From Streptomyces griseicoloratus (GTDB lineage: Bacteria; Actinomycetota; Actinomycetes; Streptomycetales; Streptomycetaceae), in the NCBI RefSeq assembly GCF_014534645.1, contig NZ_JACVQF010000127.1, positions 22,989 to 86,988 of the forward strand: a stretch of 64,000 nucleotides of DNA, read 5' to 3'. This document shows positions 50,869-59,140 of the stretch, piece after piece. Below the pieces are notes generated by a model, which saw nothing but the letters and a program-made list of their open reading frames with translations, did no database searches and was not told the origin of the DNA. Made by a program: the position numbers and the translations under genes. Positions within the stretch are counted from its first letter, which is position 1, and every line of letters starts with the position of its first letter.

Positions 50869-51650
50869 CAGGAACTCACCGTCCCTCGTGCCGGAGGCAC
50901 GGAAATCGTACGCCGCTCGATCTTCTTGTCGGCGGCCTGCTCCGGCGTCAGCGCCACCACCCGCTGCACGAAGACGCCCGGCAGGTGCACGGCGTCCGGG
51001 TCGATCTCGCCGGGCTCCACCAGCTCCTCGACCTCGGCGATCGTCACCCGGCCGGCCATGGCGGCCAGCGGGTTGAAGTTCCGGGAGGACTTGGCGAACA
51101 CCAGGTTGCCGTGCCGGTCGCCCTTCGCCGCCCGCACCAGGGCGAAGTCGGTGCGGATGCCGCGCTCCAGCACGTACTCGGTGCCGTCGAACTCGCGGAC
51201 CTCCTTCGCGGGCGAGGCCAGCGCCACCCCGCCGGAGCCGTCGTAGCGCCACGGCAGCCCGCCCTCGGCGACCTGCGTGCCCACCCCGGCCGGCGTGTAG
51301 AACGCCGGGATGCCGGCCCCGCCGGCGCGCAGCCGCTCGGCCAGCGTGCCCTGCGGGATCAGCTCCACCTCCAGCTCGCCGGCCAGGTACTGGCGCGCGA
51401 ACTCCTTGTTCGCCCCGATGTAGGACCCGGTCACCCGTGCGATGCGGCCGGCGGCCAGCAGCACGGCCAGGCCCGAGTCCATCGCACCGCAGTTGTTCGA
51501 GACCACCGACAACCCGCCGGTCCCGCGCTCGTACAGCGCCTGGATCAGCACGTTCGGCACGCCGCTCAGCCCGAAGCCGCCCACGGCCAGCGACGCGCCG
51601 TCCGGTACGTCGGCCACCGCCTCACCGGCCGTGGCCACCACCTTGTCCAT
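50868..51650 (-). CDS. pcaI: 3-oxoadipate CoA-transferase subunit alpha PcaI
   Basis: 260 aa. [41 protein letters not shown] and [36 protein letters not shown] are class I CoA-transferase alpha-subunit landmarks. First gene of pcaIJFHGBL. Its promoter region (51651-51859) is shared with the divergent pcaV and holds two operator-like sites. Induction by protocatechuate through PcaV is known for the S. coelicolor operon. Confidence 0.95.
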   Translation of the reverse strand: MDKVVATAGEAVADVPDGASLAVGGFGLSGVPNVLIQALYERGTGGLSVVSNNCGAMDSGLAVLLAAGRIARVTGSYIGANKEFARQYLAGELEVELIPQGTLAERLRAGGAGIPAFYTPAGVGTQVAEGGLPWRYDGSGGVALASPAKEVREFDGTEYVLERGIRTDFALVRAAKGDRHGNLVFAKSSRNFNPLAAMAGRVTIAEVEELVEPGEIDPDAVHLPGVFVQRVVALTPEQAADKKIERRTISVPPARGTVSS

Positions 51651-51693
51651 CCGAGAAGCCCCATCTCTTCCAAGCGCCCGACAAGCAAATTAA

Positions 51694-51839
51694 TCAGGGC
51701 ACTGAGTATTTCAGCGAGGTTTCCCACACGCTGCCACCGGAGAGCCGAAGCGTCAAGACCTCGGAAAACGCGACGTAGATCGCTTTCGTGGATGGCGGAC
51801 ATCGTACGGGCGGCCCGGTATCGTTCAGTGCACCAACGA
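51694..51839. promoter_or_regulatory. Two candidate PcaV operators in the pcaI-pcaV intergenic region
   Basis: Site 1 (51694-51705) is TCAGGGCACTGA, an inverted repeat TCAG-N4-CTGA in an AT-rich pocket before pcaI. Site 2 (51821-51839) is TCGTTCAGTGCACCAACGA, with TCGTT/AACGA arms, just before pcaV. Both share TCAGNGCAC. Their placement fits repression of pcaI and autoregulation of pcaV. Confidence 0.55.
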
Positions 51840-51859
51840 ATGCGACCACGGGAGCGCAC

Positions 51860-52324
51860 ATGGCCGCGGTGGACCTCACCACCCATCCCGGGCACCTGGC
51901 CCGGCGGCTGCAGCAGGCGCACTACCTGCTGTGGAACACGATGGTCTCCGAGGAGATCACCTCGCCGCAGTTCGCGGTCCTCAACGCGCTCGTCGCCGAA
52001 CCCGGCCTGGACCAGCGGACCGTGGGGGAGAGGGTGGGGCTCGACCGGTCCACCATCGCCGAGGTGATCAGCAGGCTCGGCCGCCGCGGTCTGCTCGACA
52101 AGGTCCGCGATCCCCAGGACGGCCGCCGCTTCCTGCTGCGGCTCACCGACGAGGGGCTGCGCACCCACCGGAAGCTGACCGTGCGCACCGCCCGGATGAA
52201 CCAGGTGTTCCTGGCCCCGCTGTCCGCCGAGGAGCAGTCGCTCTTCTTCGAGCTCATCCGGCGGGTCGCGGACGCGGCCGAGGGGCTGCGCAACCCGGCC
52301 GAACCGGCGGCTGCGCCCCGCTGA
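51860..52324 (+). CDS. pcaV: MarR-family repressor of the pca operon, PcaV
   Basis: 154 aa. EEITSPQFAVLNALVAEPGLDQ and RVGLDRSTIAEVISRLGRRGLLDKVRDPQDGRRFLLRLT form the winged helix with the DPxDGRR wing. From the chosen start (GGGAG ahead of ATG 51860), residue 15 is Arg (HLARRLQQAHYLL), the position reported as critical for protocatechuate binding in S. coelicolor PcaV. Divergent from pcaI, as in that species. It should release DNA when protocatechuate binds. A longer start (51788) is not supported. Confidence 0.93.
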   Translation: MAAVDLTTHPGHLARRLQQAHYLLWNTMVSEEITSPQFAVLNALVAEPGLDQRTVGERVGLDRSTIAEVISRLGRRGLLDKVRDPQDGRRFLLRLTDEGLRTHRKLTVRTARMNQVFLAPLSAEEQSLFFELIRRVADAAEGLRNPAEPAAAPR

Positions 52325-52361
52325 CCGGGCACCCTGGGCGGCTCAGGGGGCCCCGGGCTGC

Positions 52362-53360
52362 TCAGGGCATCCGTGCGAACACCACCCACACCTGGCCGTC
52401 GGCGACGTTCACCGGCGTGCCGTCCGCCGCGGTGAACGCCGTGCCCTGCGCGGCCGACCCCCGCCGCCACGTGACGTCGTGGGCCCGGCCGTCGCGCAGC
52501 ACCTCCGCCCGCCCGGAGCCCACCGACTCGACGTACGGGGTGGGGCTGCCGAGGGAGTCGTGGAAGCCGGACTCCCGCATCCGGACGTACTGCACGACGA
52601 CGGTGGCGGGCGCCAGCCGCCGCCCCTCCGCCGTGACGGCGGGGCGGCCGTCCATGCCGACCAGCCAGCGGCCGGCCGCCGCCGACCAGGTGAAGGTGAA
52701 GGAGGCCGCCGGATAGCGCACCGTGCGCGAGGCCTCGTCCCTGCCGCCCGTGGGCGCCTCGCCGCGGCGGAATCCCGTCGTCAGGGCCGAGGGGCCCGGA
52801 GCCGAGGGCAGCAGCCGGCCGGGGTGCACATAGAGGTTGTGCGGAACCGGCCGGCCCCCGTCCCGGACGTACGCCCCCGGCGTCCGCCCGGGAGTCTCCG
52901 CGCGCAGCGGTGCCGCGTCGATCAGCGGCAGCAGTCTGCTCTGCGCCCCGGAGAAGGCGAGCGTCGGCCGGTGGAACTGGCGCAGCAGCTCCAGGTCCGA
53001 CTCGCGTGCGCTGCGCACCGGTCCGACCCGTTCCGGAAGCCTGGTCGCATAGACCGCCATCAGTCGGCTCAGCCCGCCCTCCACCGGCTCGACGTACACC
53101 ACGTCGGCGGCGTCCAGTCCCGTCTGGGGCCGGGCCGCGGGCACGTTGTCGATCTTCACGGCGAGCACCGGGGCGGCCGGGGAGGCCGGGGGGACGTCGC
53201 TCGTGCCGGGCGACTCGGCGCGCTGCCGGCCCCGCCCGTCACCGTGACCGTCGCCCGGCGCGGGCCCTCCCGTGCAGCCGGCCGCGAGGGACACCGACAC
53301 GACCGCGGCCACCAGCGCCGCCGCCCTCGCGCCGTATCGCCTGCGTGTTCCCCGTTCCAT
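52362..53360 (-). CDS. DUF3048 (YerB-like) lipoprotein
   Basis: 332 aa from ATG 53360; a GTG at 53372 would add four residues and the choice is open. Lipobox VSLAAGC predicts a membrane-anchored extracellular protein. LAVKIDNVPAARPQTGLDAADVVYVEPVEGGLSRLMAVY and PERVGPVRSARESDLELLRQF are DUF3048 landmarks, and YPAASFTFTWSAAAGRWLVGMDG lies in its C-terminal part. Function unknown; cell-envelope role suspected for the family. It is convergent with pcaV, 37 bases apart. Confidence 0.88.
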   Translation of the reverse strand: MERGTRRRYGARAAALVAAVVSVSLAAGCTGGPAPGDGHGDGRGRQRAESPGTSDVPPASPAAPVLAVKIDNVPAARPQTGLDAADVVYVEPVEGGLSRLMAVYATRLPERVGPVRSARESDLELLRQFHRPTLAFSGAQSRLLPLIDAAPLRAETPGRTPGAYVRDGGRPVPHNLYVHPGRLLPSAPGPSALTTGFRRGEAPTGGRDEASRTVRYPAASFTFTWSAAAGRWLVGMDGRPAVTAEGRRLAPATVVVQYVRMRESGFHDSLGSPTPYVESVGSGRAEVLRDGRAHDVTWRRGSAAQGTAFTAADGTPVNVADGQVWVVFARMP

Positions 53361-53557
53361 CCTCCCGACCACCCGCCCGTCACGCCCTGTGACCTTGATT
53401 ATGTGCTTATGAGTACATTTCCGGCCATACCCGAACCGTCGCGGAAGGGCGCGCGGAATCGTCCGATCGGCCGTCGGCGCCGTGGTTCGCCGGGGTGACC
53501 CCGGGTACCCGGCCGCACGTATGTCCGACGCGCCGGTGACGGAGGGAGCGCGACGCC

Positions 53558-54748
53558 ATGAAGGCAGTGACCTGGCAGGGCAAGCGGGACGTACGGGTCG
53601 AGGAGGTGCCGGACCCGAGGATCCAGGAGCCGACGGACGCGGTCATCCGCGTCACGACCACCGGGCTGTGCGGCTCCGACCTGCACCTGTACGAAGTGCT
53701 CACCCCGTTCATGACCCCCGGCGACATCCTCGGCCACGAGCCGATGGGCATCGTCGAGGAGGCCGGCCCGGAGGTTCCCGGACTCAAGCCCGGCGACCGG
53801 GTCGTCGTGCCGTTCCAGATCGCCTGCGGGCACTGCTTCATGTGCGACACCGGGCTGCCGACCCAGTGCGAGACCACCCAGGTCACCGGCGAGCACATGG
53901 GCGCCGCCCTGTTCGGCTACACCCGCCTGTACGGCGCGGTGCCCGGCGGGCAGGCCGAGTACCTGCGCGTGCCGCAGGCGCAGTACGGCCCGATCAAGGT
54001 GCCGGAGGGACCGCCGGACGACCGTTTCGTCTACCTCTCCGACGTCCTGCCCACCGCCTGGCAGGCGGTCGCCTACGCCGGCGTCCCGCAGGGCGGCAGT
54101 GTCGCCGTGCTCGGCCTCGGCCCCATCGGCGACATGGCCTGCCGGGTCGCCCAGGTCAAGGGCGCCGGCCGGGTGTTCGGCGTGGACCTCGTGCCGGAGC
54201 GGCTGCAACGGGCGCGCGAGAGGGGCGTGGAGACGTACGACCTGCGGTCCTTCGACAACGAGAAGGAACTGGTCGCCGCGATCCAGGACGAGACCGACGG
54301 CCGCGGGCCCGACGCCGTGATCGACGCGGTCGGCACCGAGGCCCACGGCAGCGCCGCCGCGAAACTGGTCCAGCAGGGCGCCGCGATGCTGCCCCGAAAG
54401 ATCGGCGGACCCCTGGCGGAACGCTTCAGCGTCGACCGGCTCGCCGCCCTCAACACCGCCATCGAACTGGTGCGGCGCGGCGGCACCCTCTCGCTCGTGG
54501 GCGTCTACGGCGGCATGGCCGACCCGATGCCGATGCTCACCCTCTTCGACAAGCAGATCCAGATGCGGATGGGCCAGGCCAACGTGCGCCGCTGGAGCGA
54601 CGAGATCATCCCGTTCCTGACGGACGAGGACCCCCTCGGCGTGCAGGACTTCGCCACCCACCGGCTGCCGCTGGCGGACGCGCCCCATGCCTACGAGATG
54701 TTCCAGAAGAAGCAGGACGGCGCGATCAAGGTCCTCATGCAGCCGTGA
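53558..54748 (+). CDS. Zinc-dependent alcohol dehydrogenase, formaldehyde-dehydrogenase-like
   Basis: 396 aa medium-chain dehydrogenase. Catalytic zinc: Cys in GLCGSDLHLYE and GHE in ILGHEPMG. Structural zinc: four Cys in IACGHCFMCDTGLPTQCE. NAD fold: AVLGLGPIGDMACRVAQVKGA. The long insert and DAVGTEAHG with the C-terminal RRWSDEIIPFL are like glutathione-independent formaldehyde dehydrogenases. Upstream is GGAGGGA. Formaldehyde from a demethylase would be a sensible substrate, but other aldehydes or alcohols are possible. Confidence 0.9.
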   Translation: MKAVTWQGKRDVRVEEVPDPRIQEPTDAVIRVTTTGLCGSDLHLYEVLTPFMTPGDILGHEPMGIVEEAGPEVPGLKPGDRVVVPFQIACGHCFMCDTGLPTQCETTQVTGEHMGAALFGYTRLYGAVPGGQAEYLRVPQAQYGPIKVPEGPPDDRFVYLSDVLPTAWQAVAYAGVPQGGSVAVLGLGPIGDMACRVAQVKGAGRVFGVDLVPERLQRARERGVETYDLRSFDNEKELVAAIQDETDGRGPDAVIDAVGTEAHGSAAAKLVQQGAAMLPRKIGGPLAERFSVDRLAALNTAIELVRRGGTLSLVGVYGGMADPMPMLTLFDKQIQMRMGQANVRRWSDEIIPFLTDEDPLGVQDFATHRLPLADAPHAYEMFQKKQDGAIKVLMQP

Positions 54749-54769
54749 GGGTCCTCATGCAGCCATGAG
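54730..54769 (+). repeat. 20-bp tandem duplication across the dehydrogenase stop codon
   Basis: GGTCCTCATGCAGCCGTGAG (54730-54749) is repeated at 54750-54769 with one change (G to A). The first copy encodes the last residues VLMQP and the stop; the second is untranslated. A recent slippage duplication. Confidence 0.8.
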
Positions 54770-54792
54770 GCCGGCCGTGAGGCGCCGGCCTC
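54767..54792. terminator. Hairpin terminator between dehydrogenase and ligC
   Basis: GAGGCCGGC (54767-54775) pairs perfectly with GCCGGCCTC (54784-54792) around an 8-base loop. It lies between convergent gene ends and just touches the ligC stop. Confidence 0.65.
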
Positions 54793-55852
54793 AGCCGAGG
54801 ATCTCCGTGAGGTCGTAGCGCACCGGCTCCTCCAGCTGGGCGTAGGTGCAGCTCTCCGGCGTCCGGTCCGGGCGCCACCGGCGGAACCGGGCCGTGTGCC
54901 GGAAGCGCGCCGCGTTCTCCATGTGGTCGTACGCCACCTCCGCCACCCGTTCCGGGCGCAGCGGCACCCAGGACAGGTCCTTCTTGCCCGACCAGCGGCT
55001 CGGGGCGCCGGGCAGCCGCGCCGACTCGTGCGCGGCCTCCTCCGCCCAGGCGGCCCACGGATGACCCCCGACGTCGTCCATGCGCAGCGGCTCCAGCTCG
55101 TCCACGAGCTCGGCGCGGCGCTTCATGGAGAACGCGGCGCACACGCCCACGTGCTGGAGGGCACCCCGGTCGTCGTACAGTCCGAGCAGCAGGGAGCCGA
55201 CCACGGGGCCGCTCTTGTGGAAGCGGTAACCGGCGACGACCACGTCCGCCGTACGCTCGTGCTTGACCTTGAACATGGCCCGCTCGTCCTGGCGGTAGCG
55301 CAGGCCGGGCGGCTTGGCGACGACGCCGTCCAGCCCCGCGCCCTCGTACTCGTCGAACCACTGCCGGGCCACCTCGACGTCGGTCGTGGCCGGCGCCACG
55401 TGCACCGGGGGCGTGGCCCCGGCCAGCGCCCGCACCAGCAGCTCCCGCCGGTCGGACAGCGGCACGTCGAGCAGGGACTCGTCGTCCAGCGCCAGCAGGT
55501 CGAAGGCGACGAAGGACGACGGCGTCCGCTCGGCCAGCATCCGCACCCGCGAGTCGGCCGGATGGATCCGCTCGGTGAGCGCGTCGAAGTCCAGCCGCCC
55601 CTCCCGCGCGATCACGATCTCCCCGTCCAGCACGCAGCGCTCGGGCACCCGCTCCTTCAGCGCCGCCACCAGCTCCGGGAAATACCTGGTCAGCGGCTTG
55701 GTGGTACGGCTGCCCAGCTCCACCTCGTCCCCGTCGCGGAACACGATCGCCCGGAACCCGTCCCACTTGGCCTCGTAGTGCATGCCCGGCGGGATCTTCG
55801 CCACGGACTTGGCGAGCATCGGCTTCACGGGCGGCATGACGGGCAGATCCAT
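54791..55852 (-). CDS. ligC: ATP-dependent DNA ligase LigC
   Basis: 353 aa. Motif I is EAKWDGFRAI with adenylation Lys29; later motifs are VLDGEIVIAREGRLDFDALTERI, SFVAFDLLALDD and EGLDGVVAKPPG-type (here GAGLDGVVAKPPGLRYRQDERAMFKVKHER). The C-terminal OB-fold contains RWSGKKDLSWVPLRPERVAEVAYDHMENAARFRHTARFRRWRPDR. It seals breaks in repair or NHEJ-like pathways. It is divergent from the LigD polymerase gene, only 74 bases apart, so both may be expressed together. Confidence 0.94.
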   Translation of the reverse strand: MDLPVMPPVKPMLAKSVAKIPPGMHYEAKWDGFRAIVFRDGDEVELGSRTTKPLTRYFPELVAALKERVPERCVLDGEIVIAREGRLDFDALTERIHPADSRVRMLAERTPSSFVAFDLLALDDESLLDVPLSDRRELLVRALAGATPPVHVAPATTDVEVARQWFDEYEGAGLDGVVAKPPGLRYRQDERAMFKVKHERTADVVVAGYRFHKSGPVVGSLLLGLYDDRGALQHVGVCAAFSMKRRAELVDELEPLRMDDVGGHPWAAWAEEAAHESARLPGAPSRWSGKKDLSWVPLRPERVAEVAYDHMENAARFRHTARFRRWRPDRTPESCTYAQLEEPVRYDLTEILG

Positions 55853-55926
55853 GCTCCGATTCTGCGCGCCCGGCGCACCCTTCGCCTGATGTGCGAGGTC
55901 CGCCCGGTGCGCCTACCGTGGCTCGC

Positions 55927-56955
55927 ATGGCGGAAGCGGTGGAACTGGAGGCGGGCGGCCGGACCGTGCGGCTGTCCAACCCCGGCAAGGTCTTCTTCCC
56001 GGAGCACGGCTACACCAAGCTGGACCTGGCCCGCTACTACCAGGCGGTCGCCCCCGGCATCCTGCGCGCGCTGCGCGAGCGGCCCACCACCCTGGAGCGC
56101 TACCCGGACGGCATCACCGGCGAGTGGTTCTACCAGAAGCGCGCGCCGAAGAACATGCCCGACTGGATCCCCACCGCGCACATCACCTTCCCCAGCGGAC
56201 GCAGCGCCGACGAGATGTGCCCCACCGAGGAGGCCGCGGTGCTGTGGGCCGCCCAGTACGGCACGCTCACCTTCCACCCCTGGCCGGTGCGCCGCACGGA
56301 CGTCGACCACCCCGACGAACTGCGCATCGACCTCGACCCGCAGCCCGGCACCGACTACGACGACGCCGTCCGCGCCGCCCACGAGCTGCGGGCCGTCCTG
56401 GACGAGTTCGGCGGTCTGCGCGGCTGGCCCAAGACCTCCGGCGGGCGGGGCCTGCACGTGTTCGTGCCCATCGAGCCGCGCTGGACCTTCACCCAGGTGC
56501 GGCGCGCCGCCATCGCGGTGGGGCGGGAGATGGAACGGCGGATGCCCGAGCACGTGACCATCAAGTGGTGGAAGGAGGAGCGCGGCGAGCGCATCTTCAT
56601 CGACTACAACCAGACCGCCCGCGACCGCACCATCGCCTCCGCCTACTCCGTCCGCCCCCGCCCGCACGCCCCCGTCTCCGCACCCCTGCGCTGGGAGGAG
56701 GTGGGCGTCGCCCACCCGGCGGACTTCGACATCACGACGATGCCCGCGCGCTTCGCCGAACTGGGCGACGTGCACGCGGGCATGGACGACCACGCCCACT
56801 CCATCGAGGCGCTGCTGGAGCTGGCCTCGAAGGACGAGCGCGACCACGGCCTCGGCGATCTGCCGTACCCGCCCGAGTATCCGAAGATGCCGGGGGAACC
56901 CAGGCGGGTACAGCCGAGCCGTGCGAAGAAGCAACCGGGACCTACAGCTCCCTGA
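55927..56955 (+). CDS. Stand-alone LigD-type polymerase/primase domain protein
   Basis: 342 aa. The archaeo-eukaryotic-primase fold of LigD polymerases is clear: LSNPGKVFFPEHGYTKLDLARYY, catalytic D135-L-D137 in LRIDLDPQPG, PKTSGGRGLHVFVPI, and YNQTARDRTIASAYSVRPRP. No ligase or nuclease domain is fused, as in S. coelicolor, where these activities are split. It adds (ribo)nucleotides at breaks during NHEJ. ATG 55927 is 7 bases after a TACCGT -10-like hexamer, so probably leaderless. The 3' end overlaps the convergent secreted-protein gene by 14 bases. No Ku gene is in the window. Confidence 0.93.
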   Translation: MAEAVELEAGGRTVRLSNPGKVFFPEHGYTKLDLARYYQAVAPGILRALRERPTTLERYPDGITGEWFYQKRAPKNMPDWIPTAHITFPSGRSADEMCPTEEAAVLWAAQYGTLTFHPWPVRRTDVDHPDELRIDLDPQPGTDYDDAVRAAHELRAVLDEFGGLRGWPKTSGGRGLHVFVPIEPRWTFTQVRRAAIAVGREMERRMPEHVTIKWWKEERGERIFIDYNQTARDRTIASAYSVRPRPHAPVSAPLRWEEVGVAHPADFDITTMPARFAELGDVHAGMDDHAHSIEALLELASKDERDHGLGDLPYPPEYPKMPGEPRRVQPSRAKKQPGPTAP

Positions 56956-59140
56956 TCCGGACGTCCCGGTAGGAGACGACGTCCGTCGTGCCGTGCACCT
57001 GGAGCCCGATGTAACCGGAGGCGAACCGCCGGCCGTCGGTGCCCGGGTCGTCCGAGCGCGGAGGCTCGAACTCCTGGCCGCCGATGTTGTCGAACTCGTT
57101 GATCAGCACGCCGTTGCGGTAGACCGAGTAGTGCTGGTCCACCACCCGGATCTCGTAGTCGTTCCAGGTGCCCTTCTGCGTGACCCCGGCCCCGGCGAGA
57201 CCCACCCGGTCGAAGCCGTAGACCGAGCCGGTCTTGTACATGTCGCCGCTGGGGCTGTCGAACACCTGCACCTCGTGCCCGTACTTGATGGCCACCCACT
57301 CCGGCCGCGACTCCTCCGGGTGGTCGTGGACCCAGGGGAAGCGCACGAAGACGCCGGAGTTGGCGTTCCCGGTGCCGGGCGCGTCGTCACGCCACTGGAG
57401 CTTCAGCGAGAAGTCGCCGTACTTGCGCTCGGGGAACCACAGCATGCCGAGGCCCGGCTTCGTGGTGCCGGAGGTGATCGACCCGTCCGGGTTCAGCCCG
57501 AACGAACCGCCGCCCACCTGCTCCCACTTCGCGAACGACTCCGGGCTGCCGTCCATGATCGTGCGGTAGCCCTCGGTCTGGCCGGGCCTGCCGATGCCGG
57601 ACTGGCGGGCGGCCTTGTTGATCGCCCGGTACTCCCGCTTGTCGACGACGCCCTCGGCCAGCAGCCGGTCCAGCACCTCCTGCACGTGCTTCAGGAACAG
57701 CGCCTGGGACGTCCACTCCTTCTCGTCCTCGATCAGCTCGCCGATCCGGCACCGGTTGTTCGTCACCCGGTTCGGCACGCCCGAGTCGACCGTGCCGACG
57801 ATCACGGTGAGCCGTTCGTCGTACTCCGGGCAGTTGGGCGCCGGCACCCCGCCGCCCGCCACCACCGTGAAGCTCACGCTCCGCGGCTCGGAGGTGTTGC
57901 CCGCCTTGTCGCTCGCCCGGTACGCCACGGTGTGCGTGCCGGCGCGGTCGACGACGACCGGTGCCGTGTACGCCAGGTAGGGGCCGGCGTCGAGCGAGTA
58001 CTCGATGCCCGCCACGCCCGAACCGCCCTCGTCGGTCGCGCTGACCGTCACCTTCGCGTTGCCGACGTACGCCCCGTCGGAGTTCTTCGTGCCCTCCACG
58101 GTCGCGCCCGTCACCGGCGGGGTGGTGTCCTGCGGGGGAGCGGCGACCACGGTGAACTCGACGCTCTTGTCGGCCGCGACGTTGCCCGCCTTGTCCGTGG
58201 CGCGGTAGCGCACGGTGTGGGTGCCGGCCTGGTGCACCATGACCGGCGCGGTGTACGCCTGCCAGGCACCGTCGCCGATCGCGTACTCGATGGTGTTGAC
58301 GCCGGACCCGGTGTCGGAGGCGGTGACGGTCACCGTCGCCATGTCGATGTACGCGCCGTCCGCGTTCCGCTCGCCGTCGACCGTCGCCGAGGTCTCCGGC
58401 GGGGTCCTGTCGTCGGTCGGCGGGGCGACCACCGTGAAGGTCACGCTCTTCTCGGCGGCGGCGTTACCGGCCTTGTCGAAGGCCCGGTAGCGGACCGTGT
58501 GCTCGCCGACCCGGTCGACGACGACCGGCGTGGTGTACGGCTGCCAGGCGCCGTCCGCGCCGATCGCGTACTCGACGCGATCGACGCCGGACCCCTCGTC
58601 GGTCGCGGTGATCGCGACGCTCGCGGCACCGACGTACTGGCCCGCGTCGTTCCGGGTGCCCTGGACGTCCGCGGACGTCTCGGGCGCCGTCGTGTCCTCG
58701 CCGCCGCCCTCGGTCACCACCAGCACGCCCTTCATCTCCCCGTGGCCGGGGATCGTGCAGTGGTAGAGGTAGCGGCCGGGGCTGAGGGTGACCTCGGCGG
58801 TGTGCCGGCCGCCCTGGTCGTCGAAGGGGTTGGCCAGGATGTTGAGCTGGACGTCGCTGTTGTACTCGGGGTCGTTCGTCACGAACGTCAGCGTGTGCGG
58901 CATGCCGGTGGTGTTGCCGGTCGCCGCGCTGTTCTCGAAGACGATCGTGGCCGGGCCGGCGACCGCGGTCGCGGGTGCCGACGTGTACTTGGTGATGTCG
59001 TCGCCGGCCGTCCAGGTCAGGACCTGTTCGGCGGCCTCCTCGGCGGCCCTCGGCTGTCCGGTCGCGGACGTCGCCTGCAGGCCGAGCACCATCAGCAGGG
59101 CGGCCAGCAGGGCGGCCCAGATTCTTCGGTGCCGTATCAC
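56942..59140 (-). CDS. Secreted protein: cupredoxin, three Ig-like (OmpL47-type) repeats and DUF1080
   Basis: 732 aa, GTG start overlapping the ThuA gene stop (GTGA). Signal peptide RHRRIWAALLAALLMVLGL. Residues about 38-140 are a type I copper cupredoxin with ligands His in GMPHTLTF and Cys, His, Met in YLYHCTIPGHGEMKG. Three repeats of about 90 residues follow (TAPETSA ... YRAxDKAGN ... FTVV), OmpL47/Ig-like. Residues about 500-732 are DUF1080 (3-keto-disaccharide hydrolase/LamG-like; MLWFPERKYGDFSLKLQWR, NSGVFVRFPW, YIGLQVHG). Copper electron transfer combined with carbohydrate binding suggests extracellular sugar oxidation with the ThuA-GSDH partner. Confidence 0.88.
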   Translation of the reverse strand: MIRHRRIWAALLAALLMVLGLQATSATGQPRAAEEAAEQVLTWTAGDDITKYTSAPATAVAGPATIVFENSAATGNTTGMPHTLTFVTNDPEYNSDVQLNILANPFDDQGGRHTAEVTLSPGRYLYHCTIPGHGEMKGVLVVTEGGGEDTTAPETSADVQGTRNDAGQYVGAASVAITATDEGSGVDRVEYAIGADGAWQPYTTPVVVDRVGEHTVRYRAFDKAGNAAAEKSVTFTVVAPPTDDRTPPETSATVDGERNADGAYIDMATVTVTASDTGSGVNTIEYAIGDGAWQAYTAPVMVHQAGTHTVRYRATDKAGNVAADKSVEFTVVAAPPQDTTPPVTGATVEGTKNSDGAYVGNAKVTVSATDEGGSGVAGIEYSLDAGPYLAYTAPVVVDRAGTHTVAYRASDKAGNTSEPRSVSFTVVAGGGVPAPNCPEYDERLTVIVGTVDSGVPNRVTNNRCRIGELIEDEKEWTSQALFLKHVQEVLDRLLAEGVVDKREYRAINKAARQSGIGRPGQTEGYRTIMDGSPESFAKWEQVGGGSFGLNPDGSITSGTTKPGLGMLWFPERKYGDFSLKLQWRDDAPGTGNANSGVFVRFPWVHDHPEESRPEWVAIKYGHEVQVFDSPSGDMYKTGSVYGFDRVGLAGAGVTQKGTWNDYEIRVVDQHYSVYRNGVLINEFDNIGGQEFEPPRSDDPGTDGRRFASGYIGLQVHGTTDVVSYRDVRIREL

